From Phycisphaerae bacterium (GTDB taxonomy: Bacteria > Planctomycetota > Phycisphaerae > Sedimentisphaerales > Anaerobacaceae), in contig JAQTMR010000005.1 of assembly GCA_028714255.1 (NCBI GenBank), forward strand, positions 83,639 to 147,638: a stretch of DNA of 64,000 nucleotides. Reading direction: 5' to 3'. A program made the position numbers and the translations under genes. Positions 51,781 to 59,135 of this stretch are shown piece after piece (position 1 is the stretch's first letter; every line of letters starts with the position of its first letter). The notes beneath the pieces were generated by a model. That model was not told where the DNA came from. It worked only from the letters and a program-made list of their open reading frames with translations, and did no database searches.

Positions 51781-51841
51781 CATTCACCATTCACCATTCA
51801 CCATTCACCATTCACCATTCACCAATTACCAATTACCAATT
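51781..51841. repeat. Heptamer tandem repeat between fabH and fabD
   Basis: Six perfect copies of CATTCAC (51781-51822) are followed by two copies of CAATTAC and a partial third that runs into the stop codon of fabH (51842-51840). Relatives (CAATCAC, CATTCAC, CAAATAC) occur before the gene at 772, and another heptamer array (ATTCTAA) lies at 58041. Copy number is likely to vary by slippage. Confidence 0.9.
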
Positions 51842-52853
51842 AGAATTCAATTACGTTTGCCCCCCAGGTCAATCCTGCTCCGAACGCGACGAAAATAATA
51901 ATATCGCCGTGCTTGATTCTCCCCGACCTGGCGCACTCATTGAAAGCAATCGGCACAGACGCCGCCGATGTATTGCCGTACTCTGCTATATTTAAGAACA
52001 CCTTTTCTTCAGGAATCTTCAGACGCTTACTCGCCGACTCGATAATCCTCGCGTTCATCTGGTGCGAAATAACCATGGAAATATCATCCATAGTCAGATT
52101 GCATTTCTCCAGACACTCCGTAACCGCTTCGACAATACGCCGAACCGCCTGCTGATAGACTTCCCTCCCCTTGATTTCCATATAGATTTTTTTCGGGTCT
52201 TCCAGTGGCCTGTTTGAAGGATGGCGTGACCCGTGCGCCTGGCAGTTCAATGCTTCCCAGCAGTCCCCATCCGAATACATATTGCTGTAAATGATGCCCC
52301 TGCGTCCGTCTTCCTTGCTCTCGATAACAACTGCACCGGCTCCGTCGCCGAAAAGAATACAGCTTGTCCGGTCCTTCCAGTTGGTAATCTTGCTTAAGGT
52401 TTCAGCCCCTATCACGAGGGCGTTTTTGATTCTTCCGCTCTCTATGAACTGTTGTACAATAGACAGCCCATACACAAAACCGCTGCAGGCCGCTGCTAAA
52501 TCGAATACCCACGCCTTTTTTGCCTGCAGGGACCGCTGTACAAAAGATGCCGTCGATGGAAAAACCATCTCAGGCGTAATAGTGGCCACAATAATCAGCT
52601 CGACTTCGCTGGCATCGAGTTTTGCTTCTGCCAACGCTTTTTTCGCTGCTTCCGTAGCTAAAAACGCCGTACTCTCGTTGTCGCTGGTGATGTGCCGGGC
52701 CTTTATACCCGTCCGTGTGGTAATCCATTCGTCCGAAGTATCCACCATCTTTGCCAGTTCCTCATTCGTCAGTTTCTTCTCTGGTGCAAATGAGCCGTAA
52801 CCGGTGATGACCGCCCGGCAGGGAGTTCTTCGCTCCTCAACTTCCTTGTTCAT
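51840..52853 (-). CDS. fabH: Beta-ketoacyl-ACP synthase III
   Basis: Starts fatty acid synthesis by condensing acetyl-CoA with malonyl-ACP. It is 337 residues. VITGYGSFAPEKKLTNEELA and DEWITTRTGIKARHI are the N-terminal motifs, FDLAAACSGFVYGLSIV carries the catalytic Cys, ISHQMNARIIESASKRL the histidine, and EYGNTSAASVPIAFNE the asparagine. It overlaps the end of plsX by 17 bases. The short hydrophilic leader (NKEVEERRTPCR) may be part of an upstream start. The stop codon lies within the heptamer array. Confidence 0.95.
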   Translation of the reverse strand: MNKEVEERRTPCRAVITGYGSFAPEKKLTNEELAKMVDTSDEWITTRTGIKARHITSDNESTAFLATEAAKKALAEAKLDASEVELIIVATITPEMVFPSTASFVQRSLQAKKAWVFDLAAACSGFVYGLSIVQQFIESGRIKNALVIGAETLSKITNWKDRTSCILFGDGAGAVVIESKEDGRRGIIYSNMYSDGDCWEALNCQAHGSRHPSNRPLEDPKKIYMEIKGREVYQQAVRRIVEAVTECLEKCNLTMDDISMVISHQMNARIIESASKRLKIPEEKVFLNIAEYGNTSAASVPIAFNECARSGRIKHGDIIIFVAFGAGLTWGANVIEF

Positions 52854-53856
52854 TAACCGTCCTTACAGATGTGTTTGACAAATACTCGACAATCTTATCG
52901 TTTATTTTTTTCGTATGGTATGCTTTCGCCGTCAAAACGGCGTTCTTTATTGTCCTGCTCTCGCTCGCCCCGTGGCATATCAAAGCGGTCCCGTTAATCC
53001 CCAGTAGCGGCGCCCCGCCGTACTCGTTATAATCGTATTTCTTGTAAATCCGCATCATCACGGGCTTGAACTTCATAACAAGCAGCAGCTTCTCCTGCAT
53101 TAGCTCGTGTTTTATCGCCTTGAACAAACCGTCAACTACTCCCTCGGTCAGCTTCAAAATCACGTTGCCCACGAAACCGTCGCAGACCGCAACATCGCAA
53201 ACGCCTTTGAATATGTCCTTGCCTTCGATGTTCCCGATGAAATTCAGGCGCGTGTCGGCCTTCATAAGCTCGCGTGCTTTTTTAACGGTCTCATCGCCTT
53301 TTGCCTCTTCCTGACCGATGCTCATAATTCCGACCCTCGGGTTTTCAATACCGAGCACGTTCTTTGAATACATCTTAGCCATGACCGCGTATTGATAGAG
53401 GTTTATCGGCTTACAGGCAATGTTCGCCCCCACATCGCATATCGTTACAGGCCCTTCGAAGGTCGGGAAAACCACCGCTATACCGGGCCGGTTAACGCCG
53501 GCAAGATTCCTCATCCCCATCTGAAACGCCACGACACAAGCCCCCGTATTGCCTGCTGAAATAACTGCGTCTGCCTGACCTTCCTTGGCCATCTTCGCCA
53601 TAATCGCGATAGAACTGTTGCGCTTCTTTCGCAGGCTATCTACTGGCGACTCATCCATACCGATAACTTCAGGTGCGTCAACAATAGTAACTTTGCCTTT
53701 GCGAAATTTTGAAGGCACTCTCGATTCGACTATCTCCTTCGGGCCCAAAAGTATTATCTCGTCATTTTCTTCAAGAAGTTCAATCGATTCCAGTGCTCCT
53801 GAGATAATCTCCCCTGGTGCCTTGTCGCCTCCCATGGCGTCAATTGCAATCCTCAT
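52837..53856 (-). CDS. plsX: Phosphate acyltransferase
   Basis: Makes acyl-phosphate from acyl-ACP, the first step to phospholipids in most bacteria. It is 339 residues. IAIDAMGGDKAPGEIISGAL is the family start, MAKEGQADAVISAGNTGACV and VNRPGIAVVFPTFEG the central motifs, DVGANIACKPINLYQYAVMA the substrate segment, and EYGGAPLLGINGTALICHGAS the C-terminal signature. It lies between rpmF (gap of 4 bases) and fabH (overlap), the standard rpmF-plsX-fabH order. Confidence 0.97.
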   Translation of the reverse strand: MRIAIDAMGGDKAPGEIISGALESIELLEENDEIILLGPKEIVESRVPSKFRKGKVTIVDAPEVIGMDESPVDSLRKKRNSSIAIMAKMAKEGQADAVISAGNTGACVVAFQMGMRNLAGVNRPGIAVVFPTFEGPVTICDVGANIACKPINLYQYAVMAKMYSKNVLGIENPRVGIMSIGQEEAKGDETVKKARELMKADTRLNFIGNIEGKDIFKGVCDVAVCDGFVGNVILKLTEGVVDGLFKAIKHELMQEKLLLVMKFKPVMMRIYKKYDYNEYGGAPLLGINGTALICHGASESRTIKNAVLTAKAYHTKKINDKIVEYLSNTSVRTVNEQGS

Positions 53857-53860
53857 CTTT

Positions 53861-54052
53861 TTACGCCTTTTCCTCTTCCTTGCTTAACTTCAGCGTTATC
53901 TTCGAATTGACATAACCGCAATTCGGGCATGCCGCGTGCGGCAGCTTGGACTGGTCGCATTTCGGGCAAACCGAATAATTTGTGGGCTTCAGCCGGTGAT
54001 GGCTTCGCCGTGTACGTGTCCTGCTTTTACTTGTCTTTTTTACCGGTAGCAT
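53861..54052 (-). CDS. rpmF: Ribosomal protein bL32
   Basis: A 63-residue ribosomal protein. LPVKKTSKSRTRTRRSHHRLK matches the family start (VPKRKTSKSRRDKRRAHW-like), and CPKCDQSKLPHAACPNCGYV is the CxxC/CxxC zinc pair of the C+ form. The start is the ATG at 54052 because L32 begins directly with the (V)PxxKTSK motif; GGAG lies 9 bases upstream. It is the first gene of the fatty acid operon, as in E. coli, and its presence links phospholipid synthesis to growth rate. Confidence 0.93.
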   Translation of the reverse strand: MLPVKKTSKSRTRTRRSHHRLKPTNYSVCPKCDQSKLPHAACPNCGYVNSKITLKLSKEEEKA

Positions 54053-54153
54053 TGCAATCGCTCCAAAAACCACTAAATAATACTAAAAACCCCCTAAATA
54101 GTTAAACGCCCCCCCTTTGTCAAGCTAAATTTCACCAATTAACGACCTGTTTA

Positions 54154-54315
54154 TTATATAACATGATGATAGGCAGGCTTGATTTTTTGACTATCAGACA
54201 CCTGGTCCCTGTGTATATGACAGTATTCCTCATGGTTATAGATGCTCAGGTGGTTCGTGCAGTCAGGGAACATGCATTTCCTGCCCGTAGATGAAGTCTT
54301 CAGTTTTTTCCTCAT
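54154..54315 (-). CDS. Small cysteine/histidine (zinc-finger-like) protein
   Basis: A 53-residue protein from the ATG at 54315, with AGGAG 5 bases upstream. KCMFPDCTNHLSIYNHEEYC followed by HIHRD gives Cys-x4-Cys ... Cys-x2-H, a compact zinc-binding finger. The LSIYN box between the pairs recurs in small zinc proteins of bacteria and phages, from memory. The remainder is basic at the start (RKKLKTSSTGRK) and polar at the end. Its transcript would pass through a terminator hairpin at 54350-54392, so expression may be attenuated. Function unknown; a DNA- or RNA-binding regulator is possible. Confidence 0.62.
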   Translation of the reverse strand: MRKKLKTSSTGRKCMFPDCTNHLSIYNHEEYCHIHRDQVSDSQKIKPAYHHVI

Positions 54316-54349
54316 AATCACTCCTTTAATAATAAGTAGAACGCCGAAC

Positions 54350-54392
54350 AAAAAAGGCCGCAAAGGTTAGTTATCTTCCTTTGCAGCCTAAA
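54350..54392 (-). terminator. Terminator or attenuator before the small zinc protein gene
   Basis: Reading on the minus strand, GGC-T-GCAAAGG pairs with CCTTTGC-G-GCC, around 54356-54388, followed by six T. A strong promoter lies only 30 bases further upstream, so a transcript of about 60 bases would end here unless it reads through to the small gene. Confidence 0.65.
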
Positions 54393-54419
54393 GAGTTTCT
54401 AATCTTGTGCTTTTTTACC

Positions 54420-54447
54420 ATTCTACCATATTATCAGGCATTGTCAA
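54420..54447 (-). promoter_or_regulatory. Strong minus-strand promoter
   Basis: On the minus strand TTGACA (54447-54442) and TAGAAT (54425-54420) are separated by 16 bases, with TGG before the -10 element. Transcription would start near 54413 and meet the hairpin at 54388-54356 after roughly 25 bases. Confidence 0.65.
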
Positions 54448-54515
54448 ATAATCTTCATTTTAGCTCATTTTTAATTACTTGCTTATTTCCAAAAGACCTG
54501 ATAGTATTATCACCC

Positions 54516-54544
54516 TTGGCAAATAGGTAATAAGGAGTTAAAAT
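54516..54544 (+). promoter_or_regulatory. Promoter of the RRM protein gene
   Basis: TTGGCA at 54516-54521 and TAAAAT at 54539-54544 are 17 bases apart, each one base from consensus. Transcription would start near 54551, giving a leader of about 78 bases with a GCCGG/CCGGC hairpin (54582-54596). Confidence 0.6.
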
Positions 54545-54628
54545 TGGAAAATATCCCCACTGTGATGGGTATTGATTGAAAGCCGGCAATTCCGGCAAAT
54601 TTTTCTCTAATTGAAAGGCAGTAACAGA

Positions 54629-55021
54629 ATGAACCTTTATGTAGGAAATTTATTGTTTGACGTCACCGAAAACGAATTAAAAGAGCTTTTTGAACCGTTT
54701 GGTCAGGTTACAGAAATCCGCCTGATTATGGACAAGTTCAGCGGAAAATCCAAGGGGTTCGGATTCGTTGAAATGCCGTCCAAAGAGGAAGCGGAAAAAG
54801 CTATCGAAGGACTCAACGGCAAAGATATGAGAGGCCGTGCAATGTCCGTCAACGAAGCTAAACCAAAAGTTGACCGTGGAGGTCGTGGCGGCGGTGGCGG
54901 TGGCGGTCGTGGCAGAGGCGGCTTCGGCGGTGGTGGTGGCGGTCGTGGCAGAGGTGGCTTCGGCGGTGGCGGTCGTGACAGAGGCGGCTACGGCGGTGGC
55001 GGCGGCAGCGGTCGTTACTAA
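54629..55021 (+). CDS. Glycine-rich RNA-binding protein (RRM)
   Basis: A single RNA recognition motif (residues 1-80): RNP2 is NLYVGNL and RNP1 is KGFGFVEM, with the aromatic residues that stack on RNA bases. The last 45 residues are Gly-Arg rich (RGG-type boxes plus Phe/Tyr). This layout is that of cyanobacterial Rbp and plant GRP proteins, which are induced by cold and act on RNA folding. The start is the ATG at 54629, after AAAGG; a TTG at 54611 is in frame but weak. The cold-shock gene cspA lies opposite, sharing the terminator, which hints at a common role. Confidence 0.92.
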   Translation: MNLYVGNLLFDVTENELKELFEPFGQVTEIRLIMDKFSGKSKGFGFVEMPSKEEAEKAIEGLNGKDMRGRAMSVNEAKPKVDRGGRGGGGGGGRGRGGFGGGGGGRGRGGFGGGGRDRGGYGGGGGSGRY

Positions 55022-55046
55022 ACAAATTCGCAGTTAACGCAAAACA

Positions 55047-55080
55047 AAAGGGCTCCGATTTTACACGGAGCCCTTTATTT
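55047..55080. terminator. Bidirectional terminator between RRM gene and cspA
   Basis: An eleven-base perfect stem (AAAGGGCTCCG / CGGAGCCCTTT, 55047-55057 and 55066-55076) with an eight-base loop is followed by TATTTTC on the plus strand, and preceded by an A-rich stretch that gives T on the minus strand. Confidence 0.88.
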
Positions 55081-55103
55081 TCTTTACATCTTGTTGCTCT
55101 GGA

Positions 55104-55307
55104 TTAGCAGGGGATTACGTTAGTCGCACAGGGACCTTTTTTGCCCTCTCCTATCTCGAACTCTACCTGTTGGCCTTCATCAAGATTGGCGTAACCGGTA
55201 CCCTTGATTTCTGAGTGATGAACGAACAAATCCTCGCCGCCGCCCTCGGGGCTGATAAATCCGAATCCTTTACTGCTGTTAAACCATTTTACTATACCTT
55301 TACTCAC
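55104..55307 (-). CDS. cspA: Cold-shock protein
   Basis: A 67-residue five-stranded cold-shock domain: [20 protein letters not shown] holds RNP1 (KGFGFI) and DLFVHHSEI holds RNP2. It binds single-stranded RNA and DNA and melts structure in mRNA. The start is the GTG at 55307, 5 bases after AGGAGA; a longer frame to 55340 would translate this site. The promoter at 55408-55436 gives a leader of about 94 bases, which fits a cold-controlled 5' region. The C-terminus is typical ([17 protein letters not shown]). Confidence 0.93.
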   Translation of the reverse strand: MSKGIVKWFNSSKGFGFISPEGGGEDLFVHHSEIKGTGYANLDEGQQVEFEIGEGKKGPCATNVIPC

Positions 55308-55407
55308 TAAAATCTCCTTTGGCCGTTCAATTGGCCGCAAAATCTGCCCCTCGCATTGTTTAAGAGATTATTCCTGAGAGGCGTGAGAATAAACCCAACT
55401 AGCAAGT

Positions 55408-55436
55408 ATTATACCAGAATACCGCCGGCGGTACAA
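55408..55436 (-). promoter_or_regulatory. Promoter of cspA
   Basis: On the minus strand TTGTAC (55436-55431) and TATAAT (55413-55408) are 17 bases apart, with TGG just before the -10. The predicted leader is about 94 bases long up to the GTG start. Confidence 0.62.
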
Positions 55437-55481
55437 TAAAATAAAAATAATTATATCGGTACTTGGACCATAGCAATGGGC

Positions 55482-57056
55482 TTATTGGGAGGTAGTTTTC
55501 AGGTGGTGCTGGGCGGATTCGAGTTTTTGAATGAAGTGGTTCTTCTTGAACGCCACCGTCCACTTGTGAAAAGTTACCCAGCCGACAAAACGAATCAGGT
55601 AGTTGCGCCAGTCGCGGTACCACTTTCTCCAGCCCAGACGTATGTTGTGTAAAAAGAAAATCAACGTCGGAAATGAAAATATATTCAGCGCAACAAGGAA
55701 AACATACTTGAACTGATAAAATCGCCCCATCAGTTTCTTGGCGCTGCGAAGTACCTGTTCGGCGGTCAACGGCTCATCGGGTTCGAAAATTGGAAAATTG
55801 CCGTCATAGTATTCCCAACCTATGTCTGTAAGCGGATAAATCCTCTTTTGCTCTTCCAGACGCCGCCATAGCTCCGTGCCGGGCATTGGAACCGGCAGAA
55901 GTATCTGAACCGTGTCAATCTTCGCCTTGCGGATAAATTCTTTGTAGCGATTGGTACGTTCGTCGGCGGACATCTCGAACTTCTGCCCGGCTTTTAGCGG
56001 ATAACCGAATATGAACATCCCGTGAACGAGGAAGCCGAATTTGTTAAAAATCCTCGCCAGCGATACCATCTCCTCGCACCGAACGTGCTTGTTCATCGCG
56101 GTAAGTTCTTCCTCGATGGGCGATTCGAATCCGATAGCGACCGTCTCAATGTCAGCTTGCCGCATCGCCGAAAGCAGCTCCGCGTCTTTGGCCTTGTCCA
56201 ACCTTATCTGAACGGTAATACTTAAGTTCTTCTTGATGCTCTTTTCGTATTCGCTGAGCATATTGCAGAACCTTATCGTTTCATCTCGCTGTTGCCCGAA
56301 AAGGTCATCCACTATAAAAAACTGCTTCGCATTTCTGGTCTCTACCAGAGTGCTGATATGTTCGAGCAGTCGTTCAGGCCGCCCAGGCCGGGGCTTGCCC
56401 TTGACCGTGCAGAACTCACAATCCATCCCGCACCCCCGAATCCTCTCCACCGGATATATCTTGATTTTGGCATATCGCACAAGCGAAAAATCCGGCAGCG
56501 GCAGCTTGTCAAAATCCGTTATGGGCATCCTTTTTTCCGTAACAAAAACTTCTCCGTTTTTCAAGTACGCTATACCCTTGACCTCGCTTGGCTCTTTCCC
56601 TGCCTCTATCGCACCCATAAGCTCTGTGATTGTTTCTTCCGCTTCGCCGATAGCGACATAATCAATCCCGCTGGATAGTGCCTCAGCGATATTGTCTTCA
56701 ACAAAGTGCTGTCCCCCCGCGACCGTTACTATGCCCATTTCCTTGTAGAAGCGCGCTATTTGGTACAACCTCGGTATGGTACTGGTCAGCCCTCCGTAAA
56801 AACCGACGACATCCGCAGGCCGTTTTCTCTGCAAAAATTCGTGGTTGGCTCCTGTGCTCGCCCTCGGGCCGAATCGGCGAAGGTTGTTTTCATCGATGAC
56901 CTCAACGTCCCATTTGCCCATTTTGTTGACGGCCGTTGCTACGCTCACCGGCCCGAGCGCAGTGGTCTTCTTCGCGATGTGAGAATAGATATTGAATGCC
57001 GGGTAAGCGGGAATTACAACTCTGAATCTGTATCTTTTCTTCGTTAAATCAAGCAT
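55482..57056 (-). CDS. B12-binding radical SAM protein
   Basis: A 524-residue enzyme. Residues 1-170 form a Rossmann B12-type domain (ALGPVSVATAVNKMGKWDVE, VGFYGGLTSTIPRLYQIA, VTVAGGQHFVEDNIAEAL). The radical SAM cluster motif is CGMDCEFC (CxxxCxxC) in VERIRGCGMDCEFCTVKGKP, followed by FFIVDDLFGQ and VAIGFESPIEEELTAM. The last 100 residues include hydrophobic helices (FYQFKYVFLVALNIFSFPTL) that may attach it to the membrane. Similar enzymes modify hopanoids, lipids or tetrapyrroles. The substrate is unknown. It stands alone on the minus strand, opposite the RNase H-like exonuclease gene. Confidence 0.85.
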   Translation of the reverse strand: MLDLTKKRYRFRVVIPAYPAFNIYSHIAKKTTALGPVSVATAVNKMGKWDVEVIDENNLRRFGPRASTGANHEFLQRKRPADVVGFYGGLTSTIPRLYQIARFYKEMGIVTVAGGQHFVEDNIAEALSSGIDYVAIGEAEETITELMGAIEAGKEPSEVKGIAYLKNGEVFVTEKRMPITDFDKLPLPDFSLVRYAKIKIYPVERIRGCGMDCEFCTVKGKPRPGRPERLLEHISTLVETRNAKQFFIVDDLFGQQRDETIRFCNMLSEYEKSIKKNLSITVQIRLDKAKDAELLSAMRQADIETVAIGFESPIEEELTAMNKHVRCEEMVSLARIFNKFGFLVHGMFIFGYPLKAGQKFEMSADERTNRYKEFIRKAKIDTVQILLPVPMPGTELWRRLEEQKRIYPLTDIGWEYYDGNFPIFEPDEPLTAEQVLRSAKKLMGRFYQFKYVFLVALNIFSFPTLIFFLHNIRLGWRKWYRDWRNYLIRFVGWVTFHKWTVAFKKNHFIQKLESAQHHLKTTSQ

Positions 57057-57250
57057 GGTACAAGCCCCAAAATAGCTTTCATAACAGGTTACAATCTTGT
57101 GCTGCGAAAATCAATATTCTCCTGTTCAAGTTCTGTTAATATTTTGCCCCCGGCTTTCCGGCCGCGGGCTGAATTCACTTGACCTTACCCTGTCCTTAAG
57201 CTACTTTGTTTTGCGAAACCGCTTGCAATAAGCAGCGGCCTAAAATAACA

Positions 57251-57745
57251 ATGATGAAATATCGCGCATATATCGACATCGAAACAACAGGGTTGAGTTG
57301 TTATGACTGTGACTTAACGGTAATTGGTATTGCCCTCGAAAAGGCCGGGAAATGCCGGACTATCCAGCTCATCGAAGGCAACTTGTGCCGCGAGAAGTTG
57401 CTCAAAATCCTCAAAGGCGTAGATGAAATTTACAGTTACAACGGAAGCCGTTTTGACCTGCCCTTTATCGAAAACAAATTTAGAATAGATTTGAAAGGCA
57501 GCTTCAGGCACACAGATTTGATGTACGACTGCTGGCGGCAGAACTTAAAAGGGGGACTCAAAGTCGTTGAAAGACTCTTGGGCATAAAAAGAAATCTCGA
57601 AGGAATTGATGGCTCTATGGCCGTTATGTTGTGGTATGATTATTTCAATAACAACGATAGATTAGCCCTGAAGAAGCTCTTGGCCTACAACCTCGAAGAC
57701 GTCGTCAATTTAAGGTTGCTCAGGCGAAAACTCGGAATAAAATAA
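57251..57745 (+). CDS. RNase H-like DEDD exonuclease (YprB-type)
   Basis: A 164-residue ribonuclease H-fold exonuclease. AYIDIETTGLS gives the first Asp and Glu, YSYNGSRFDLPFIENKF the second Asp, and AYNLEDVVNLRLL the Tyr-x3-Asp, so the site is DEDDy. This is the YprB (PF13482) type. It lacks the C-terminal TPR part of Bacillus YprB. The start is ATG 57251 or 57254 (tandem codons, no clear ribosome site); an in-frame TTG at 57206 is less likely. Neighbours give no clue. It may trim DNA or RNA 3' ends. Confidence 0.82.
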   Translation: MMKYRAYIDIETTGLSCYDCDLTVIGIALEKAGKCRTIQLIEGNLCREKLLKILKGVDEIYSYNGSRFDLPFIENKFRIDLKGSFRHTDLMYDCWRQNLKGGLKVVERLLGIKRNLEGIDGSMAVMLWYDYFNNNDRLALKKLLAYNLEDVVNLRLLRRKLGIK

Positions 57746-57803
57746 CCAATCGTAACACTGGACGGCGGATGCCGTTCTGAAATTAAATTAAAGGAGTATA
57801 AAT

Positions 57804-57911
57804 ATGGGCGACAAAGGTAAGAAAGATAAAGGCCAAAGAGAACCCCGAAAAAAGGCCGTCCTTAGCTTAAAAGAAAAACGAAAATTGAAAAGAGAAAAGC
57901 ATAATATGTAA
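57804..57911 (+). CDS. Small lysine-rich protein, 35 residues
   Basis: ATG at 57804 follows AAGGAG with 7-8 bases, a strong ribosome site. The product MGDKGKKDKGQREPRKKAVL...KEKRKLKREKHNM is nearly all charged, with a LxxKEKRKLKR helix. I recall short conserved hypothetical proteins of this type in diverse bacteria, none with known function. It lies 59 bases after the exonuclease gene. Binding to nucleic acid is the obvious guess. Confidence 0.62.
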   Translation: MGDKGKKDKGQREPRKKAVLSLKEKRKLKREKHNM

Positions 57912-58040
57912 TTGCTCCGCTGTGGTCGCTTTCCCTGTCCCGGCGGCTTTTTCAAATTCCCGATTCTCTATTCTCTCCGCTTTCAGCGGTCAGCCGCCTG
58001 TGGTTTGAGCCGGAGAAGCTTTTTTTATTTTCAACTTTCG

Positions 58041-58075
58041 ATTCTAAATTCTAAATTCTCAATTCTATATTCTTC
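58041..58075. repeat. Heptamer tandem repeat (ATTCTAA type)
   Basis: Five imperfect heptamers (ATTCTAA, ATTCTAA, ATTCTCA, ATTCTAT, ATTCTTC) lie in a pyrimidine-rich gap. It is a second heptamer array, different in sequence from the one at 51781 but of the same period. Confidence 0.7.
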
Positions 58076-58155
58076 TCTTTTCCCCTCTCCAGCCGTATAA
58101 TACTCGCTATGGCTAAGCCATTAAATCAATCTGGGCTGCGCAAAGGAGAACTTTT

Positions 58156-58566
58156 ATGACACTCGAACAGGTAAAAGAGTTTATTAAACAAACAGGCTGG
58201 GGTTTCCTCGCTACTACCGATGGCCATAAAGTCGGCGTCAGGCCTATGGGTGCAGTCGCCTGGAAGGGTAATTGTTTCCTCTGTGCCACCTTCGCAGCTT
58301 CCGATAAAATCGCCCAACTGAAAAAGGTCCCTTACGCCGAATACTGTTTCAGCGATTCCGCCGGCAAGCACGTCCGCATCGCAGGCTCTTGTATGGTTAG
58401 CACCGACAATGCCGAGAAACTTTGGCTCTATAAGGAAATCCCGGGCCTCAAAGACCACGTCAAAGACCCCGCCTCACCGGATTATGTCATAATAAAAATG
58501 ACACCCGACAATATCCGTATCATGGATTCTGCCGATATGAAATATATGCAGGTGGAACTTAAATAA
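58156..58566 (+). CDS. Pyridoxamine 5'-phosphate oxidase-like flavin protein
   Basis: A 136-residue split-barrel protein. TLEQVKEFIKQTGWGFLATTDG and VGVRPMGAVAWKGNCFLCAT match the start of the PNPOx-like family; FAASDKIAQLKKVPYAEYCFS and HVRIAGSCMVSTDNAEKLWL continue it. Members bind FMN, F420 or heme, and only a few are true PNPOx. The ribosome site AAAGGAGA precedes the ATG by 8 bases. No pathway is indicated by neighbours. Confidence 0.85.
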   Translation: MTLEQVKEFIKQTGWGFLATTDGHKVGVRPMGAVAWKGNCFLCATFAASDKIAQLKKVPYAEYCFSDSAGKHVRIAGSCMVSTDNAEKLWLYKEIPGLKDHVKDPASPDYVIIKMTPDNIRIMDSADMKYMQVELK

Positions 58567-58612
58567 ACCCTGAATCGAAGTTTGCTTTTAAAACTCCTGG
58601 AAAGGACAAAAT

Positions 58613-58918
58613 ATGGCGAAGAAAAATAAAATCAATCTTCCGAAAACCGGCTCAGAAGTAGGCCTTTTAATTATCCGTGTAATAAAGGAAATCTTCAGGC
58701 AGATTGATAAATACGGCCCCGAAGTTATCAAACTCATTGCCCGTGTATTAAGCTTCCTCGGCAAATGGGGCACTACGGGAATACTGTCATTGAGAACATA
58801 TTTAGACGAAGAGGAAAAGAAACTTACTGCCGTTGCCGGCAAGAAAAAAACTGCCAAAACCAAAAAAGCAAAACGCAAACCGGCAAAAAAGAAAGAAGAA
58901 CCAGAAGACGTTAAATAA
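58613..58918 (+). CDS. Small protein with lysine/alanine-rich tail, hypothetical
   Basis: A 101-residue protein. The first 65 residues are amphipathic or moderately hydrophobic helices (VGLLIIRVIKEIFRQIDKYG, VIKLIARVLSFLGKWGTTG). The last 35 are a Lys/Ala/Pro stretch (AGKKKTAKTKKAKRKPAKKK) like the tails of histone H1 or bacterial Hc1/AlgP proteins, ending EEPEDVK. GGAAAGGACAAAAT precedes the ATG. Such tails bind DNA or polyphosphate. The gene stands between the PNPOx-like and lipoprotein genes. No known family comes to mind. Confidence 0.62.
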   Translation: MAKKNKINLPKTGSEVGLLIIRVIKEIFRQIDKYGPEVIKLIARVLSFLGKWGTTGILSLRTYLDEEEKKLTAVAGKKKTAKTKKAKRKPAKKKEEPEDVK

Positions 58919-59039
58919 GCGGATGTCTCTTCGTGGCAAGAAAAAATCAGGTGTTATCAATCTGTTTCTGCTATAATATAGCCGGCTGTGAGGAGGCTCT
59001 CCTCGTTCACGCGGTATTTTATATTTAACGGAATACTAT

Positions 59040-59135
59040 ATTCTTAGAGCAGTATTAAAATTAATCGTTCTAACAGCGGTTTCCGCGGGCATAATTTCCC
59101 TTAACGGTTGTTCTGCCTCCCGGCCGGGTCCTCGC
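59040..59135 (+). other. In-frame lipoprotein signal without a canonical start
   Basis: The frame of the gene at 59136 is open upstream to 58992. Codons 59052-59111 read VLKLIVLTAVSAGIISLNGC, a classic lipoprotein signal with lipobox LNGC. No ATG, GTG or TTG is in frame between 58992 and 59136. ATT at 59040 is the best-placed candidate start. A perfect AGGAGG is at 58991-58996 but lies too far from 59040 and is inside a small hairpin. Confidence 0.55.

Noticed and set aside
51781..51841. Heptamer array as a CRISPR-like repeat
   Set aside because: Units are seven bases with no spacers.
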